A stretch of DNA of 64,000 nt from Bacteroides propionicigenes (GTDB lineage: Bacteria; Bacteroidota; Bacteroidia; Bacteroidales; Bacteroidaceae): positions 310,001-374,000 of the forward strand of contig NZ_JAHBBW010000002.1 of assembly GCF_018390535.1 (NCBI RefSeq). Reading direction: 5' to 3'. Below are positions 8,491 through 16,750 of this stretch, one piece after another. The notes beneath the pieces were generated by a model that did no database searches, was not told the DNA's origin, and saw only the letters and a program-made list of their open reading frames with translations. Every line of letters begins with the position of its first letter. Position 1 is the first letter of the stretch. A program made the translations under genes and the position numbers.

Positions 8491-9429
8491 ATGAATAATC
8501 TGATAGAAGCTATTAAACAGCTGAAGAAAGAGAAGAATGCAATCATTCTGGGTCACTACTACCAGAAGGGTGAGATACAAGACATAGCCGACTACGTTGG
8601 CGACAGTCTGGCTTTGGCGCAATGGGCGGCAAAAACGGAAGCCGACATTATTGTGATGTGCGGTGTTCACTTCATGGGTGAAACGGCAAAGGTACTTTGT
8701 CCCGACAAAAAGGTATTGGTACCCGATATGGCGGCAGGTTGTTCGCTTGCCGACAGTTGTCCGGCAGACGAGTTTGCACAGTTTGTCAAAGAGCATCCCG
8801 GATATACGGTTATATCCTATGTGAACACGACAGCTGCCGTAAAGGCCGTTACGGACGTAGTGGTAACATCCACCAACGCCAAGCAAATCGTTGAAAGCTT
8901 TCCCAAAGATGAGAAAATAATATTCGGTCCGGACAGAAACTTAGGAAATTATATTAACTCCGTTACCGGCAGAAATATGTTATTATGGGACGGCGCGTGC
9001 CATGTACACGAACAATTCTCGGTTGAAAAGATTGTTGAATTAAAGCGCCAACATCCCGGTGCAGTGGTACTGGCACATCCCGAATGCAAGAGTACGGTTC
9101 TGAAGCTGGCGGATGTAGTAGGCTCTACGGCAGCTTTATTGAAGTATGCGGTTGCCCATCCCGAAAAGGAATATATCGTTGCTACGGAGTCCGGCATTCT
9201 GCACGAGATGCAAAAGAAGTGTCCGCAGACTAAATTTATTCCGGCTCCACCCAATGATAGCACTTGCGCCTGCAATGAATGTAACTTCATGCGGCTAAAC
9301 ACGTTGGAAAAACTCTATAACTGCCTGAAAGACGAGTCTCCCGAAATTAAGGTAGATGCCGAAATTGCAGAAAAGGCAGTAAAACCAATCAAGAAGATGT
9401 TGGAAATTTCTGCAAAACTGGGGTTGTAG
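8491..9429 (+). CDS. nadA: Quinolinate synthase A
   Basis: NadA (312 residues) condenses iminoaspartate with dihydroxyacetone phosphate to quinolinate, the first committed pyridine of de novo NAD synthesis, in the cytoplasm. The sequence has the HYYQ substrate motif near residue 22 and the conserved cluster cysteines in AAGCSLADSC (about 84), DGACHVHE and CACNECNFM. The start at 8491 matches the usual N-terminus; the frame is open 33 codons further up. nadB and nadC are not adjacent in this window, so the gene appears to stand alone behind its long leader. The first palindromic repeat of the GIY-YIG cassette begins about 90 bases after the stop. Confidence 0.96.
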   Translation: MNNLIEAIKQLKKEKNAIILGHYYQKGEIQDIADYVGDSLALAQWAAKTEADIIVMCGVHFMGETAKVLCPDKKVLVPDMAAGCSLADSCPADEFAQFVKEHPGYTVISYVNTTAAVKAVTDVVVTSTNAKQIVESFPKDEKIIFGPDRNLGNYINSVTGRNMLLWDGACHVHEQFSVEKIVELKRQHPGAVVLAHPECKSTVLKLADVVGSTAALLKYAVAHPEKEYIVATESGILHEMQKKCPQTKFIPAPPNDSTCACNECNFMRLNTLEKLYNCLKDESPEIKVDAEIAEKAVKPIKKMLEISAKLGL

Positions 9430-9519
9430 ATTTAGGAGTTATAGGGGGTTATTAAAATGTAAAAGCCCTATCATTAGCTTCGCTCAAAACATTTTTTGAT
9501 TTTTACGCTAAGGTATAGT

Positions 9520-9616
9520 CTGTCATTCAGAGGAGCTTGCGACGAAGAATCTACTCTCTATATTACACATTGAAATGTAAAAGGGAGTAGATTCTTCGCT
9601 TCGCTCTGAATGACAG
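9520..9616. repeat. Palindromic repeat, copy B, left flank of the GIY-YIG gene
   Basis: Arms 9520-9556 and 9585-9616 pair over CTGTCATTCAGAG and CGAAGAATCTACTC; the left arm carries GAGCTTGCGA where the right has CGAAG. The loop (about 9557-9584) reads CTATATTACACATTGAAATG and is found, almost unchanged, in reverse orientation in copy C. It ends 20 bases before the GIY-YIG start codon. Confidence 0.9.
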
Positions 9617-9636
9617 GAAGATTAATTCTGTAAAAT

Positions 9637-9933
9637 ATGGAAAAATACTGTATTTATATTATGTCTAACTCTAATAGAACAGTACTTTATATAGGTGTGA
9701 CTAATAATCTGTATCGTCGATATAATGAACATAAATCAGGTAAGATAGAAGGATTTACTAAAAAATACAGTTGTCATATTTTACTCTATTATGAGGAATT
9801 TCAAAATATTGAATATGCTATTGCCAGAGAGAAATCTCTTAAAGGGTGGAGTAGAAGTAAAAAAGATAATTTGATAAGAGAAAAAAATCCCCGATTAGAG
9901 GATTTAGGTAGTTATTTACAGTGGAATGGATAA
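9637..9933 (+). CDS. Small GIY-YIG nuclease-domain protein (UPF0213/YhbQ-like)
   Basis: The 98-residue product is a stand-alone GIY-YIG domain: CIYIMSN and VLYIGVT form the two-strand signature, followed by the conserved arginines of LYRRYNEHK and the late AREKSLKGW segment typical of UPF0213 proteins. Related domains cut DNA (homing enzymes, UvrC), but the cellular job of this family is unsettled. The gene is AT-rich compared with its neighbours and sits exactly between two inverted copies of a palindromic repeat (9520-9616 and 9991-10088), which suggests that gene and repeats travel or are maintained together. No promoter was recognised. Confidence 0.88.
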   Translation: MEKYCIYIMSNSNRTVLYIGVTNNLYRRYNEHKSGKIEGFTKKYSCHILLYYEEFQNIEYAIAREKSLKGWSRSKKDNLIREKNPRLEDLGSYLQWNG

Positions 9934-9990
9934 TTGAAAATAAAGTATTTTTTTAATAAGTAAATATTGAGAATTAATTTATATCAAGAG

Positions 9991-10120
9991 TATCTGTCAT
10001 TCAGAGCGAAGCGAAGAATCTACTCTCCTTTACATTTCAATGTGTAATATAGAGAAGAGATTCTTCGCTTCGCTCTGAATGACAGATAGTATCTGCTTCA
10101 TTTTGAATGACAGATAGTAT
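9991..10120. repeat. Palindromic repeat, copy C, right flank of the GIY-YIG gene
   Basis: Perfect 31-bp arms (9991-10021 and 10058-10088). The loop is the inverse of the copy B loop (CATTTCAATGTGTAATATAG). After the right arm a second short fragment, GAATGACAGATAGTATCT, repeats at 10103-10120 and touches the rdgB stop codon. The 30 bases left of the arm also resemble the left flank of copy A (AAGTAAATnTTGA). Confidence 0.9.
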
Positions 10121-10699
10121 CTACTTTGAAAGGAAATTGCAAAGCTTATTCGTAGCCAGTGCCCGGTGGCTGATTTTATTCTTCAACTCATTACCCATTT
10201 CGGCATACGTTTGCGTATATCCTTCGGGAATAAAAACAGGGTCGTATCCAAAGCCGGAAGTGCCGTGCCTGTGCTTCGTTATTTCGCCTTTTACGATACC
10301 TTCGAACAGATGTTCCTTTCCATTGACGATAAGGGCAAAAACGGTACGGAATTGCGCTTTACGGTTCTCCATGCCTTCCATATCCTGCAATAACTTCTTC
10401 ATATTGGCTTCCGAATTGTGCGCGTCGCCGGCATAACGTGCGGAATATACTCCCGGAGCACCGTTCAGGGCTTCCACTTCCAGACCGGTATCATCGGCAA
10501 AACAATCCAACTGATAGTTTTCAAAGATATATCTTGCCTTCAGCAAGGCATTTCCTTCAAGTGTATCTGCAGTTTCAGGAATATCTGCATGACAGTGAAT
10601 GTCTTTCATGCTGAGAAGTTCTACTTTATTTCCTAAAATGGCAGTTACTTCTTCCAGCTTATGAGCATTGTTGGTTGCAAATACAAATTTCTTTTTCAT
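10121..10699 (-). CDS. rdgB: XTP/dITP diphosphatase
   Basis: The 192-residue protein is a Ham1/RdgB house-cleaning pyrophosphatase that converts XTP, ITP and dITP to monophosphates. Motifs seen: [12 protein letters not shown] at the N-terminus (SxNxxK type), [25 protein letters not shown] in parts (the DDSGLxVxAL region) and GFGYDPVF near the C-terminus. Its ATG overlaps the yitT stop as ATGA, so it is the third gene of a leuS-yitT-rdgB operon. Full length for the family. Confidence 0.95.
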   Translation of the reverse strand: MKKKFVFATNNAHKLEEVTAILGNKVELLSMKDIHCHADIPETADTLEGNALLKARYIFENYQLDCFADDTGLEVEALNGAPGVYSARYAGDAHNSEANMKKLLQDMEGMENRKAQFRTVFALIVNGKEHLFEGIVKGEITKHRHGTSGFGYDPVFIPEGYTQTYAEMGNELKNKISHRALATNKLCNFLSK

Positions 10700-11598
10700 T
10701 TTCCTTTTAATTTATCGAAACCTTCTCCATACACCCCGATAACGGAACTTTGAGAGATAAAAGCATTCGGATCAATGTCCTTGACCAAGCGGAATATCTC
10801 GACAGACTGACGCTTATAAGCCAATACAACCAATACTTTCACATTACGTTTGCTGTACCAGCCTATACCGTCGAGCACTGTCACACCCCGATGAGTCTCT
10901 TTGGTGATGCGGTCGGCAATCTTCTCATAATCTTTGGAAAAGATGAAGAATTGCACCGATTGGCGTGCACCGTTCACGATGTAATCCAATACGATACCGA
11001 TGACAAACAGCGTTACAAAACCAAAAATAACCCGTCTCCAGTCGTTGAATATGAAGTAACAGGAGCTGATGATGACTACGTCGCAAATCATAATCATACG
11101 GCCTAAAGTGACATCGTGATATTTGTGGATAATGGCTGCAATAATATCCGTACCGCCTGTGCTTCCGTTGCAATTGAACACTACGCCCAAACCCACACCG
11201 CACATGGCAGCGCCTATCAGGCAAGCCATGAAGTCCTGTCCGGGTCCGAGGATTTGCGGAGGCACTCCGTCCGGTCCGTTCACCAGTATTTGGAAGAACC
11301 ACAGAAAGAACGTCAGTCCGAAGATGGCGAATGTGGTCTTGATACTGAATTTCGGTCCGAGGATTTTAATGGCAAACGTCATTAAAACCGCATTGATGAT
11401 GAAATATGACCACTGGATGGGAAATCCCGTGGCATAATAGATGATGGCTCCGATACCTGTAGTACCGCCGGTTGTAATCTGATAGGGGATAAGGAACGCG
11501 GCCCATCCCATCGCGTAAGAGATTAATCCGAAAGTGATGAAGATATAGTCTTTCAACTCTCTCATCACTTCCGTTTTGGTTAGTTTTGTAATTTGCAT
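10696..11598 (-). CDS. YitT family membrane protein
   Basis: The 300-residue protein has about five or six hydrophobic segments in the first 210 residues (DUF161/YitT domain, with repeated G-G-T-D type turns such as [10 protein letters not shown]) and a soluble C-terminal DUF2179 domain (about 215-300, including [12 protein letters not shown]). Function is unknown; similarity to transporters has been suggested for the family. The start MQITKL at 11596-11598 lies five bases after the leuS stop, and upstream in-frame residues overlap leuS, so they were left out. It overlaps rdgB by four bases. Confidence 0.88.
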   Translation of the reverse strand: MQITKLTKTEVMRELKDYIFITFGLISYAMGWAAFLIPYQITTGGTTGIGAIIYYATGFPIQWSYFIINAVLMTFAIKILGPKFSIKTTFAIFGLTFFLWFFQILVNGPDGVPPQILGPGQDFMACLIGAAMCGVGLGVVFNCNGSTGGTDIIAAIIHKYHDVTLGRMIMICDVVIISSCYFIFNDWRRVIFGFVTLFVIGIVLDYIVNGARQSVQFFIFSKDYEKIADRITKETHRGVTVLDGIGWYSKRNVKVLVVLAYKRQSVEIFRLVKDIDPNAFISQSSVIGVYGEGFDKLKGK

Positions 11599-11603
11599 AT
11601 TTG

Positions 11604-14441
11604 TTATTTGATAACAATGTTTACAATCTTCTTGGGCACTACGATTACCTTGATGATGTTCTTTCCGTCTATCCATTTAATGGAACGTTCGTCTGCTAAT
11701 ACTGTTTCCTGAATAGCGTCCGATGCGGCATCGGCAGGGAACTCCATATTGAAACGTGCCTTTCCGTTGAATGAAATGGTGTAGTTCACCGTATTTTCCA
11801 CCAGATATTCTTCATTGTATGCGGGCCATTGAGCGTCGCATACCGAACCTGTATTGCCTAATGTTTCCCACAATTCCTCGCATACGTGCGGAGCGAAAGG
11901 AGCCAGCGTGACAGTGAGTTGGTTCAATATCTCTTTCTTGCTGCATTTCATTGCGAACAATTCGTTTACGCAAATCATAAAGGCGCTGATGCTTGTATTG
12001 TAAGAGAACTGTTCGATGTCTCCCGTAACCTTCTTGATGAGTTTGTGCAAAGATTTCAGTTCTTCTTTGTTGGCGGGTTCATCAGTCACCAGATAATTGT
12101 CGTTGCGGTCGTAGAACAAAGACCAGAATTTCTTGATGAAACGATGCACACCGTCGATGCCGTTCGTATCCCAAGGTTTGGACTGTTCTACGGGGCCGAG
12201 GAACATTTCGTACATACGAAGCGTGTCCGCACCGTATTTCTCTACAATCATATCGGGATTGACGACATTGAACATGGATTTGCTCATCTTCTCAACAGCC
12301 CATCCGCAGATGTATTTTCCGTCTTCAAGGATAAACTCTGCCGTTTCGTATTCGGGACGCCATGCCTTGAAGGCTTCCGTATCGAGAACGTCGTTGGATA
12401 CGATGTTGACATCTACATGGAGTGGGGTAGTGTCGTATTGGTCTTTCAGGTTCAGCGATACGAATGTATTGGTATCTTTGATGCGATATACAAAGTTGCT
12501 TCTTCCCTGAATCATGCCTTGGTTCACTAATTTTTGGAACGGCTCTTCGACAGCGGAAACACCGAGGTCGTGCAGGAATTTGTTCCAGAAACGGGAGTAA
12601 ATCAAGTGGCCGGTAGCGTGTTCCGTACCACCCACATAGAGGTCGACGTTACGCCAGTATTCATCCACTTTCTTGTCTACCAGTGCAGTATGGTTACGAG
12701 GATTCATATAGCGCAAGTAATAAGCGCTTGAACCTGCAAATCCCGGCATCGTATTGAGTTCTAATGGGAAAATTGTGATATTGTCTATCTTATCGTTGTC
12801 AGTAACGCATTTGTTAACAGTGTCCCAAGCCCATTTAGTGGCGTGTCCCAACGGCGGTTCACCGGTTTCGGTAGGCAAGAATTTGGCTACTTCCGGCAGC
12901 TCCAGCGGCAGACAGCTTTCATCAATCATATAAGGCATGCCGTCCTTGTAGTAAACGGGGAACGGTTCGCCCCAGTAACGCTGGCGTGAGAAGATGGCAT
13001 CGCGCAAGCGGAAGTTTACTTTTACGCGTCCCAAGTTATGTTCTTTTACGTATTTTTTAGTAGCTGCAATGGCTTCCTTGATAGTCAGCCCGTTCAGGTT
13101 CAGTTCGCAGTAAGGCGTTACACCGGTTTTCGGAGAATTGCATACAATGCCTTCCTTAGCATCGAAACTCTCTTCGCTCACATCGCAACCTTCCACCAAC
13201 GGAATGATGGGCAGGTTGAAGTGTTTGGCAAAAGCATAGTCGCGGCTGTCATGTGCAGGTACCGCCATGATGGCGCCTGTTCCGTATCCTGCCAGTACAT
13301 AGTCGCTAATCCACACGGGTACCGCTTCGCCCGTAAAAGGATTGACGGCATAGCTTCCGGAGAACACGCCCGTTACGCTGCGGTCGGCAATGCGTTCGCG
13401 TTCGGTGCGTTTCTTGGTACGTTCCAGATAGGCATCCACGTCGGCTTTTTGTTCCGGGGTGGTGAGTTGGGCTACCAATTCGCTTTCGGGAGCCAGCACC
13501 ATAAAGGTAACACCGAACATGGTATCGGCACGGGTGGTGAAAATGGTAAATTCCAAATCACTGTCTTTCACCTTGAATTGGATTTCGGCGCCTTCGCTGC
13601 GGCCTATCCAGTTCTTCTGTGTTTCTTTCAGAGATTCGGTCCAGTCAATCGTATCCAGTCCGTCCAGCAAGCGTTGTGCATAGGCAGATACGCGGAGACA
13701 CCACTGGCGCATTTTCTTCTGAACTACGGGGAAACCGCCGCGTTCGGATACTCCGTCCACCACTTCATCGTTGGCAAGTACGGTGCCGAGTTGCGGACAC
13801 CAGTTCACCATCGTTTCACCCAGATAGGCGATACGGTAGTTCATCAGGACTTCCTGTTGTTCTTTTTCGCTCATGGCGTTCCACTCATCGGCAGTGAAGT
13901 GCAGTTCTTCGCTGTATGCGGCGTTCAGCCCTTCGTTGCCATATTTGGCGAATGCTTCTATCAGCTCTTCAATGGGACGCGCCTGTTTTTTGTCATTGCA
14001 ATAATAGCTGTTGAACATCTTTTGGAAAGCCCATTGTGTCCAATGATAGTATTCAGGGTCGCAGGTGCGGATTTCGCGGTTCCAGTCGAAAGAGAAGCCT
14101 ATCTTGTCCAATTGCTCGCGATAGCGGTTGATGTTGTTGACGGTAGTGATAGCCGGATGTTGTCCCGTTTGTATGGCATATTGTTCTGCAGGCAAGCCGT
14201 AAGCGTCATATCCCATGGGATTCAGGACATTGAAACCTTGCAGACGTTTGTAACGGGCATAAATGTCCGAAGCGATGTATCCCAACGGATGTCCCACGTG
14301 CAGACCTGCGCCGCTGGGGTAGGGGAACATATTCAGTACATAATATTTTTGCTTTGTTTCGTCTTCCGTCACTTGGTAGGTTTTGTTCTCTACCCATCGT
14401 TTCTGCCATTTCTTTTCAATCTCTCTGAAATTGTATTCCAT
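11604..14441 (-). CDS. leuS: Leucyl-tRNA synthetase
   Basis: LeuRS (945 residues) attaches leucine to tRNA-Leu in the cytoplasm and edits mischarged products. It shows the class I signatures HVGH (in [13 protein letters not shown], about residue 45) and KMSKS in EKMSKSMFN (about 715), with the large CP1 editing domain between them ([12 protein letters not shown]). It is longer than E. coli LeuRS, as usual in Bacteroidetes. It is first in an operon with yitT (five-base gap) and rdgB. The -7 box TAACTTTG lies at 14540-14547 on the minus strand, leaving a leader of about 93 bases with a direct repeat. Confidence 0.97.
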   Translation of the reverse strand: MEYNFREIEKKWQKRWVENKTYQVTEDETKQKYYVLNMFPYPSGAGLHVGHPLGYIASDIYARYKRLQGFNVLNPMGYDAYGLPAEQYAIQTGQHPAITTVNNINRYREQLDKIGFSFDWNREIRTCDPEYYHWTQWAFQKMFNSYYCNDKKQARPIEELIEAFAKYGNEGLNAAYSEELHFTADEWNAMSEKEQQEVLMNYRIAYLGETMVNWCPQLGTVLANDEVVDGVSERGGFPVVQKKMRQWCLRVSAYAQRLLDGLDTIDWTESLKETQKNWIGRSEGAEIQFKVKDSDLEFTIFTTRADTMFGVTFMVLAPESELVAQLTTPEQKADVDAYLERTKKRTERERIADRSVTGVFSGSYAVNPFTGEAVPVWISDYVLAGYGTGAIMAVPAHDSRDYAFAKHFNLPIIPLVEGCDVSEESFDAKEGIVCNSPKTGVTPYCELNLNGLTIKEAIAATKKYVKEHNLGRVKVNFRLRDAIFSRQRYWGEPFPVYYKDGMPYMIDESCLPLELPEVAKFLPTETGEPPLGHATKWAWDTVNKCVTDNDKIDNITIFPLELNTMPGFAGSSAYYLRYMNPRNHTALVDKKVDEYWRNVDLYVGGTEHATGHLIYSRFWNKFLHDLGVSAVEEPFQKLVNQGMIQGRSNFVYRIKDTNTFVSLNLKDQYDTTPLHVDVNIVSNDVLDTEAFKAWRPEYETAEFILEDGKYICGWAVEKMSKSMFNVVNPDMIVEKYGADTLRMYEMFLGPVEQSKPWDTNGIDGVHRFIKKFWSLFYDRNDNYLVTDEPANKEELKSLHKLIKKVTGDIEQFSYNTSISAFMICVNELFAMKCSKKEILNQLTVTLAPFAPHVCEELWETLGNTGSVCDAQWPAYNEEYLVENTVNYTISFNGKARFNMEFPADAASDAIQETVLADERSIKWIDGKNIIKVIVVPKKIVNIVIK

Positions 14442-14463
14442 AATGGTTTTAATTATATTGTTG

Positions 14464-14547
14464 AAAACTTGTTGATATACTTACTAAAACTTGTTGATAG
14501 TTTGCTTAATTCGGTTTATATCCTGTTAATTAAACGGTGCAAAGTTA
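14464..14547 (-). promoter_or_regulatory. leuS promoter and repeat-bearing leader
   Basis: TAACTTTG at 14540-14547 (minus) is a -7 box. Inside the leader the 14-base sequence TATCAACAAGTTTT occurs twice on the minus strand (14464-14477 and 14486-14499, 22 bases apart). No T-box or other known leader structure could be recognised. Confidence 0.45.
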
Positions 14548-14823
14548 AGTCTTTATTTTCAGATTTGTAGCGAAGTGGTGTAAAAAAACAGTATGAAATA
14601 CTTGATGATACGCTTTTTATTGCTTATATTTGTGATGTGCTTTTAAAACTAATTTTTTGTTTGTAATACAAATAATGGCTAAATTAATTCAATAGGATTT
14701 TATAAGAAAGATTTTTTAGGATATTTCAGGGGATGTAATCTGTGAAGATTGCGTCCCTTTTTGTTTATTTTTCTGATAAAAAGGCAGACTCTCTTCAAAT
14801 GCCCTTCTAAAAGCGTTTCCGGA
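14548..14823. other. Gap between leuS and EamA, AT-rich, nothing recognised
   Basis: AT-rich sequence upstream of the divergent promoters. I see no open frame, strong hairpin or known motif before the phased array that starts at 14824. Confidence 0.4.
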
Positions 14824-14902
14824 GATTTACTAAAATTCGGGCGGAGATTTAGTAAATCTTCCCTCTCGTTTTAGTAAATCTCTGTGAGGGTTTTAGTAAA
14901 TC
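14824..14902. promoter_or_regulatory. Phased array of four TTTTAGTAAATC-type half sites
   Basis: GATTTACTAAAA (14824-14835), the palindrome GATTTAGTAAATC (14846-14858), and TTTTAGTAAATC twice (14869-14880, 14891-14902) start 22, 23 and 22 bases apart, about two helical turns. The block ends 30 bases before the -33 region of the EamA promoter (14932). The spacing and dyad symmetry look like an operator or enhancer array for a dimeric regulator; it could also be a dispersed repeat. Confidence 0.6.
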
Positions 14903-14931
14903 ATCCTTCGGATATTATAAAAGCTCGTCTC

Positions 14932-14962
14932 ATTGTGTAGAAAGAGGAAAGCGTTATCTTTG
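14932..14962 (+). promoter_or_regulatory. Promoter of the EamA exporter
   Basis: ATTG at 14932-14935, a 19-base spacer, then TATCTTTG at 14955-14962 match the Bacteroides TTTG/TAnnTTTG promoter with one change in the -33 box. The leader would be about 17 bases. Confidence 0.65.
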
Positions 14963-14984
14963 TGCACAATTTATAAACAGGTGT

Positions 14985-15866
14985 ATGTTTACAACGAAAA
15001 ATTATGCTTATCATCTTATAGCCATTCTTACGGTGGGGATTTGGGGGTTGACGTTCATCTCTACGAAAGTATTGATAGGGTACGGGCTCTCTCCGCAGGA
15101 AATATTTGTGCTTCGTTTTCTGATGGCCTATCTGGGCATCTGGTTCATTTCTCCGCGCAAGCTGTTTGCCGATAATTGGCGGGATGAACTTTGGCTGTTG
15201 TTGGGTGGCGTTACGGGCGGTTCGTTCTACTTTCTGACGGAGAATACGGCATTGGAAATCACGTTGGCCACCAATGTATCGTTCATTGTCTGTACGGCTC
15301 CGTTGCTCACCACCATTCTGTCTTTGCTGATTTATAAGAAGGAGAAGGCAACTGTGGGGTTGATAGGCGGTTCGTTGCTTGCTTTGGCGGGAGTGGCATT
15401 AGTGGTTTATAACGGTCATTTTGTGCTGAAGATTTCTCCGTTGGGCGATTTCCTTACGTTGCTTGCCGCTTTTTCTTGGGCGTTCTACAGTTTGATAATG
15501 AAGAAGCTTTTCGGGCGTTACCGTACCACCTTTATTACCCGTAAGGTATTCTTTTACGGTTTGCTGACTATACTTCCCGCATTCTTTTTCCGTCCTTGGC
15601 AGTTTCCGCTTCAGGGCTTCCTTCATCCGGCTGTGTGGACGAATCTTATCTTTCTCGGTATATTGGCTTCGCTCGTCTGCTTCGTGGTGTGGAACGTGGT
15701 ATTGAAGCGGCTCGGTACGTTGCAGGCTTCCAATTATATCTATCTCAATCCGCTTTTCACGTTGATAGGTTCTGCCGTTCTTTTGGGTGAACAACTCACT
15801 GTGATGGGACTTGTAGGCGCATTGCTGATATTATCGGGAGTGTATTGGGCGGGGAGGAAAGTGTAG
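14985..15866 (+). CDS. EamA/DMT-family transporter
   Basis: The 293-residue inner-membrane protein has about ten hydrophobic segments arranged as two EamA repeats (roughly 10-140 and 155-290), as in drug/metabolite exporters. Conserved features include WGLTFISTKVLI near the N-terminus, ENTALEITLATNVSFI before the end of repeat 1 and NYIYLNPLFTLIGS in repeat 2. The substrate cannot be inferred. It is transcribed alone, behind the phased array at 14824-14902. A second, unrelated-in-position EamA gene lies at 47635-48501. Confidence 0.9.
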   Translation: MFTTKNYAYHLIAILTVGIWGLTFISTKVLIGYGLSPQEIFVLRFLMAYLGIWFISPRKLFADNWRDELWLLLGGVTGGSFYFLTENTALEITLATNVSFIVCTAPLLTTILSLLIYKKEKATVGLIGGSLLALAGVALVVYNGHFVLKISPLGDFLTLLAAFSWAFYSLIMKKLFGRYRTTFITRKVFFYGLLTILPAFFFRPWQFPLQGFLHPAVWTNLIFLGILASLVCFVVWNVVLKRLGTLQASNYIYLNPLFTLIGSAVLLGEQLTVMGLVGALLILSGVYWAGRKV

Positions 15867-15906
15867 TGAAGGTAGAAAGCTGATTGTTCGCTTTTGTGCG
15901 GACAGT

Positions 15907-15930
15907 TGTTCGGAAACGAACATATCTTTG
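15907..15930 (+). promoter_or_regulatory. Hairpin and -7 box between EamA and DUF3836 genes
   Basis: TGTTCG and CGAACA (15907-15922) pair around a GAAA tetraloop, and TATCTTTG (15923-15930) then TTTTTATT follow at once. The hairpin with a T-rich tail can act as the EamA terminator, while TATCTTTG can serve as a -7 box for the next gene, giving a leader of about 120 bases. Both readings are possible. Confidence 0.45.
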
Positions 15931-15965
15931 TTTTTATTAATCGTTGATTTTCAGATGTTTATTAG

Positions 15966-15994
15966 TTTGGCACAGCAATTGACTATATATAGTC
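15966..15994 (+). promoter_or_regulatory. Sigma-54-like element and palindrome before DUF3836 gene
   Basis: TTTGGCACAGCAATTGACT resembles a -24/-12 promoter (TGGCAC, right GG-to-G spacing), but the -12 GC reads GA, which weakens it. It runs into the perfect 14-bp palindrome GACTATATATAGTC (15981-15994). Confidence 0.3.
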
Positions 15995-16059
15995 GAAGGC
16001 GTTCAAGAAAAGAATCCTCAATAATTCAAACTAATAATAACAATAAAAACATAACGATT

Positions 16060-16485
16060 ATGAAGACAAATGTAATTCTTAAAGCAGTGGTAATGGTAGC
16101 AGTAGTAATGGCAAGTGTACTTAACTTCTCTGCAAGCGCAATGAATCCTACGGATTATGTGAAAAACGAAGAAATGAGCGGCGAGCTGTTGACAGCCAAG
16201 ACAATCTTCCGTAATGAAGGTGGTTATTTATTCCGTCACCTGCGTTATACCTACAGTTACGACAATGAAAACCGTGTAATCAGCAAGGAAGCTTCCAAAT
16301 GGGACAATGTACAAGAAGCATGGGTTCCTTACTTCAAACTGAATATTGAATATACCGAGAATGAAGTTGCTTTGAACTATGCCCGTTGGAATTCCAAAGA
16401 CCATGCTTACAATAATGATGTTGAAACTTGTGTCTACGAATTGAACAATAATGACGCCACTTTGATGTTGGCAAGCATGAAATAA
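16060..16485 (+). CDS. DUF3836 family secreted protein 1
   Basis: The 141-residue protein begins with a signal peptide (residues 1-26, ending SASA). The body holds the DUF3836 pattern YTYSYDNENRVISKEASKW and a second strand-rich half. The paralogue at 25070-25453 shares the Y-Y-YD-xNR-xxEA-KW spacing. These small Bacteroides proteins have no known function; they look like short RHS/YD-type beta repeats. The start at 16060 was chosen for the signal peptide; the frame is open further upstream. The gene converges with the small RNA gene at 16498-16561. Confidence 0.82.
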   Translation: MKTNVILKAVVMVAVVMASVLNFSASAMNPTDYVKNEEMSGELLTAKTIFRNEGGYLFRHLRYTYSYDNENRVISKEASKWDNVQEAWVPYFKLNIEYTENEVALNYARWNSKDHAYNNDVETCVYELNNNDATLMLASMK

Positions 16486-16497
16486 GGCGTATGGGCA

Positions 16498-16561
16498 TAA
16501 AAAAAGGAGTACCGCTGTACTCCAACCTTTGTTAACCTTAAATCTAATACTATGAAAAACA
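16498..16561 (-). ncRNA. Predicted small RNA with own promoter and terminator
   Basis: On the minus strand a full promoter (TTTG at 16594-16597, 19-base spacer, TACCTTTG at 16567-16574) is followed about 60 bases later by a terminator: GGAGTAC (16517-16523) pairs with GTACTCC (16506-16512) and seven Ts follow (16499-16505). The RNA would be about 64 bases and has no open frame of note. Its 5' part is complementary to AACCTTAAATCTAATACTAT and the following ATG, a sequence that looks like a Bacteroides translation start region. Bacteroides is reported to carry a multi-copy paralogous sRNA family (FopS); membership is a guess. Confidence 0.7.
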
Positions 16562-16566
16562 CATTG

Positions 16567-16597
16567 CAAAGGTACGGACTTTTGGGAAATCTCCAAA
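16567..16597 (-). promoter_or_regulatory. Consensus promoter of the small RNA
   Basis: Minus strand TTTG - 19 bases - TACCTTTG is an exact match to the Bacteroides housekeeping promoter in both boxes and spacing. No protein gene follows it on that strand, which is the main reason for calling an sRNA. Confidence 0.8.
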
Positions 16598-16707
16598 TAA
16601 AGCAAATAAAAAAGTGTGTTTTATAACATGAATTAGCAAAAATACTCACTTTGTTAAGGCTTGCTAAGGATTTAGACCCCCTCCGTGTGTATTTTCTAAA
16701 AAAGGAT

Positions 16708-16715
16708 TATCTTTG
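16708..16715 (+). promoter_or_regulatory. -7 box of mutS
   Basis: TATCTTTG fits the consensus; a predicted start near 16722 gives a leader of about 30 bases before the GTG start codon. No clear -33 box. Confidence 0.55.
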
Positions 16716-16750
16716 CCCTATTTATTAGTAAACTCTAAAGAAATACCGCT

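Noticed and set aside
9637-9933. GIY-YIG gene as a homing endonuclease in an intron or intein
   Set aside because: The gene is in an intergenic gap, not inside a host gene, and there is no intron- or intein-like interruption of nadA or rdgB.
14442-14540. T-box leader for leuS
   Set aside because: No AGGGTGG-type T-box word or leader terminator is seen; T-boxes are not expected in this group.
13038-14570. 510-codon plus-strand frame opposite leuS
   Set aside because: Reverse-strand shadow of leuS; the leuS translation has all class I motifs, this frame has none.
16552-16626. 24-codon plus-strand frame starting MKNTLQRYG
   Set aside because: No plus-strand promoter box precedes it, and the region is better explained by the minus-strand sRNA promoter and 5' end. 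Kept as the alternative to the sRNA reading.
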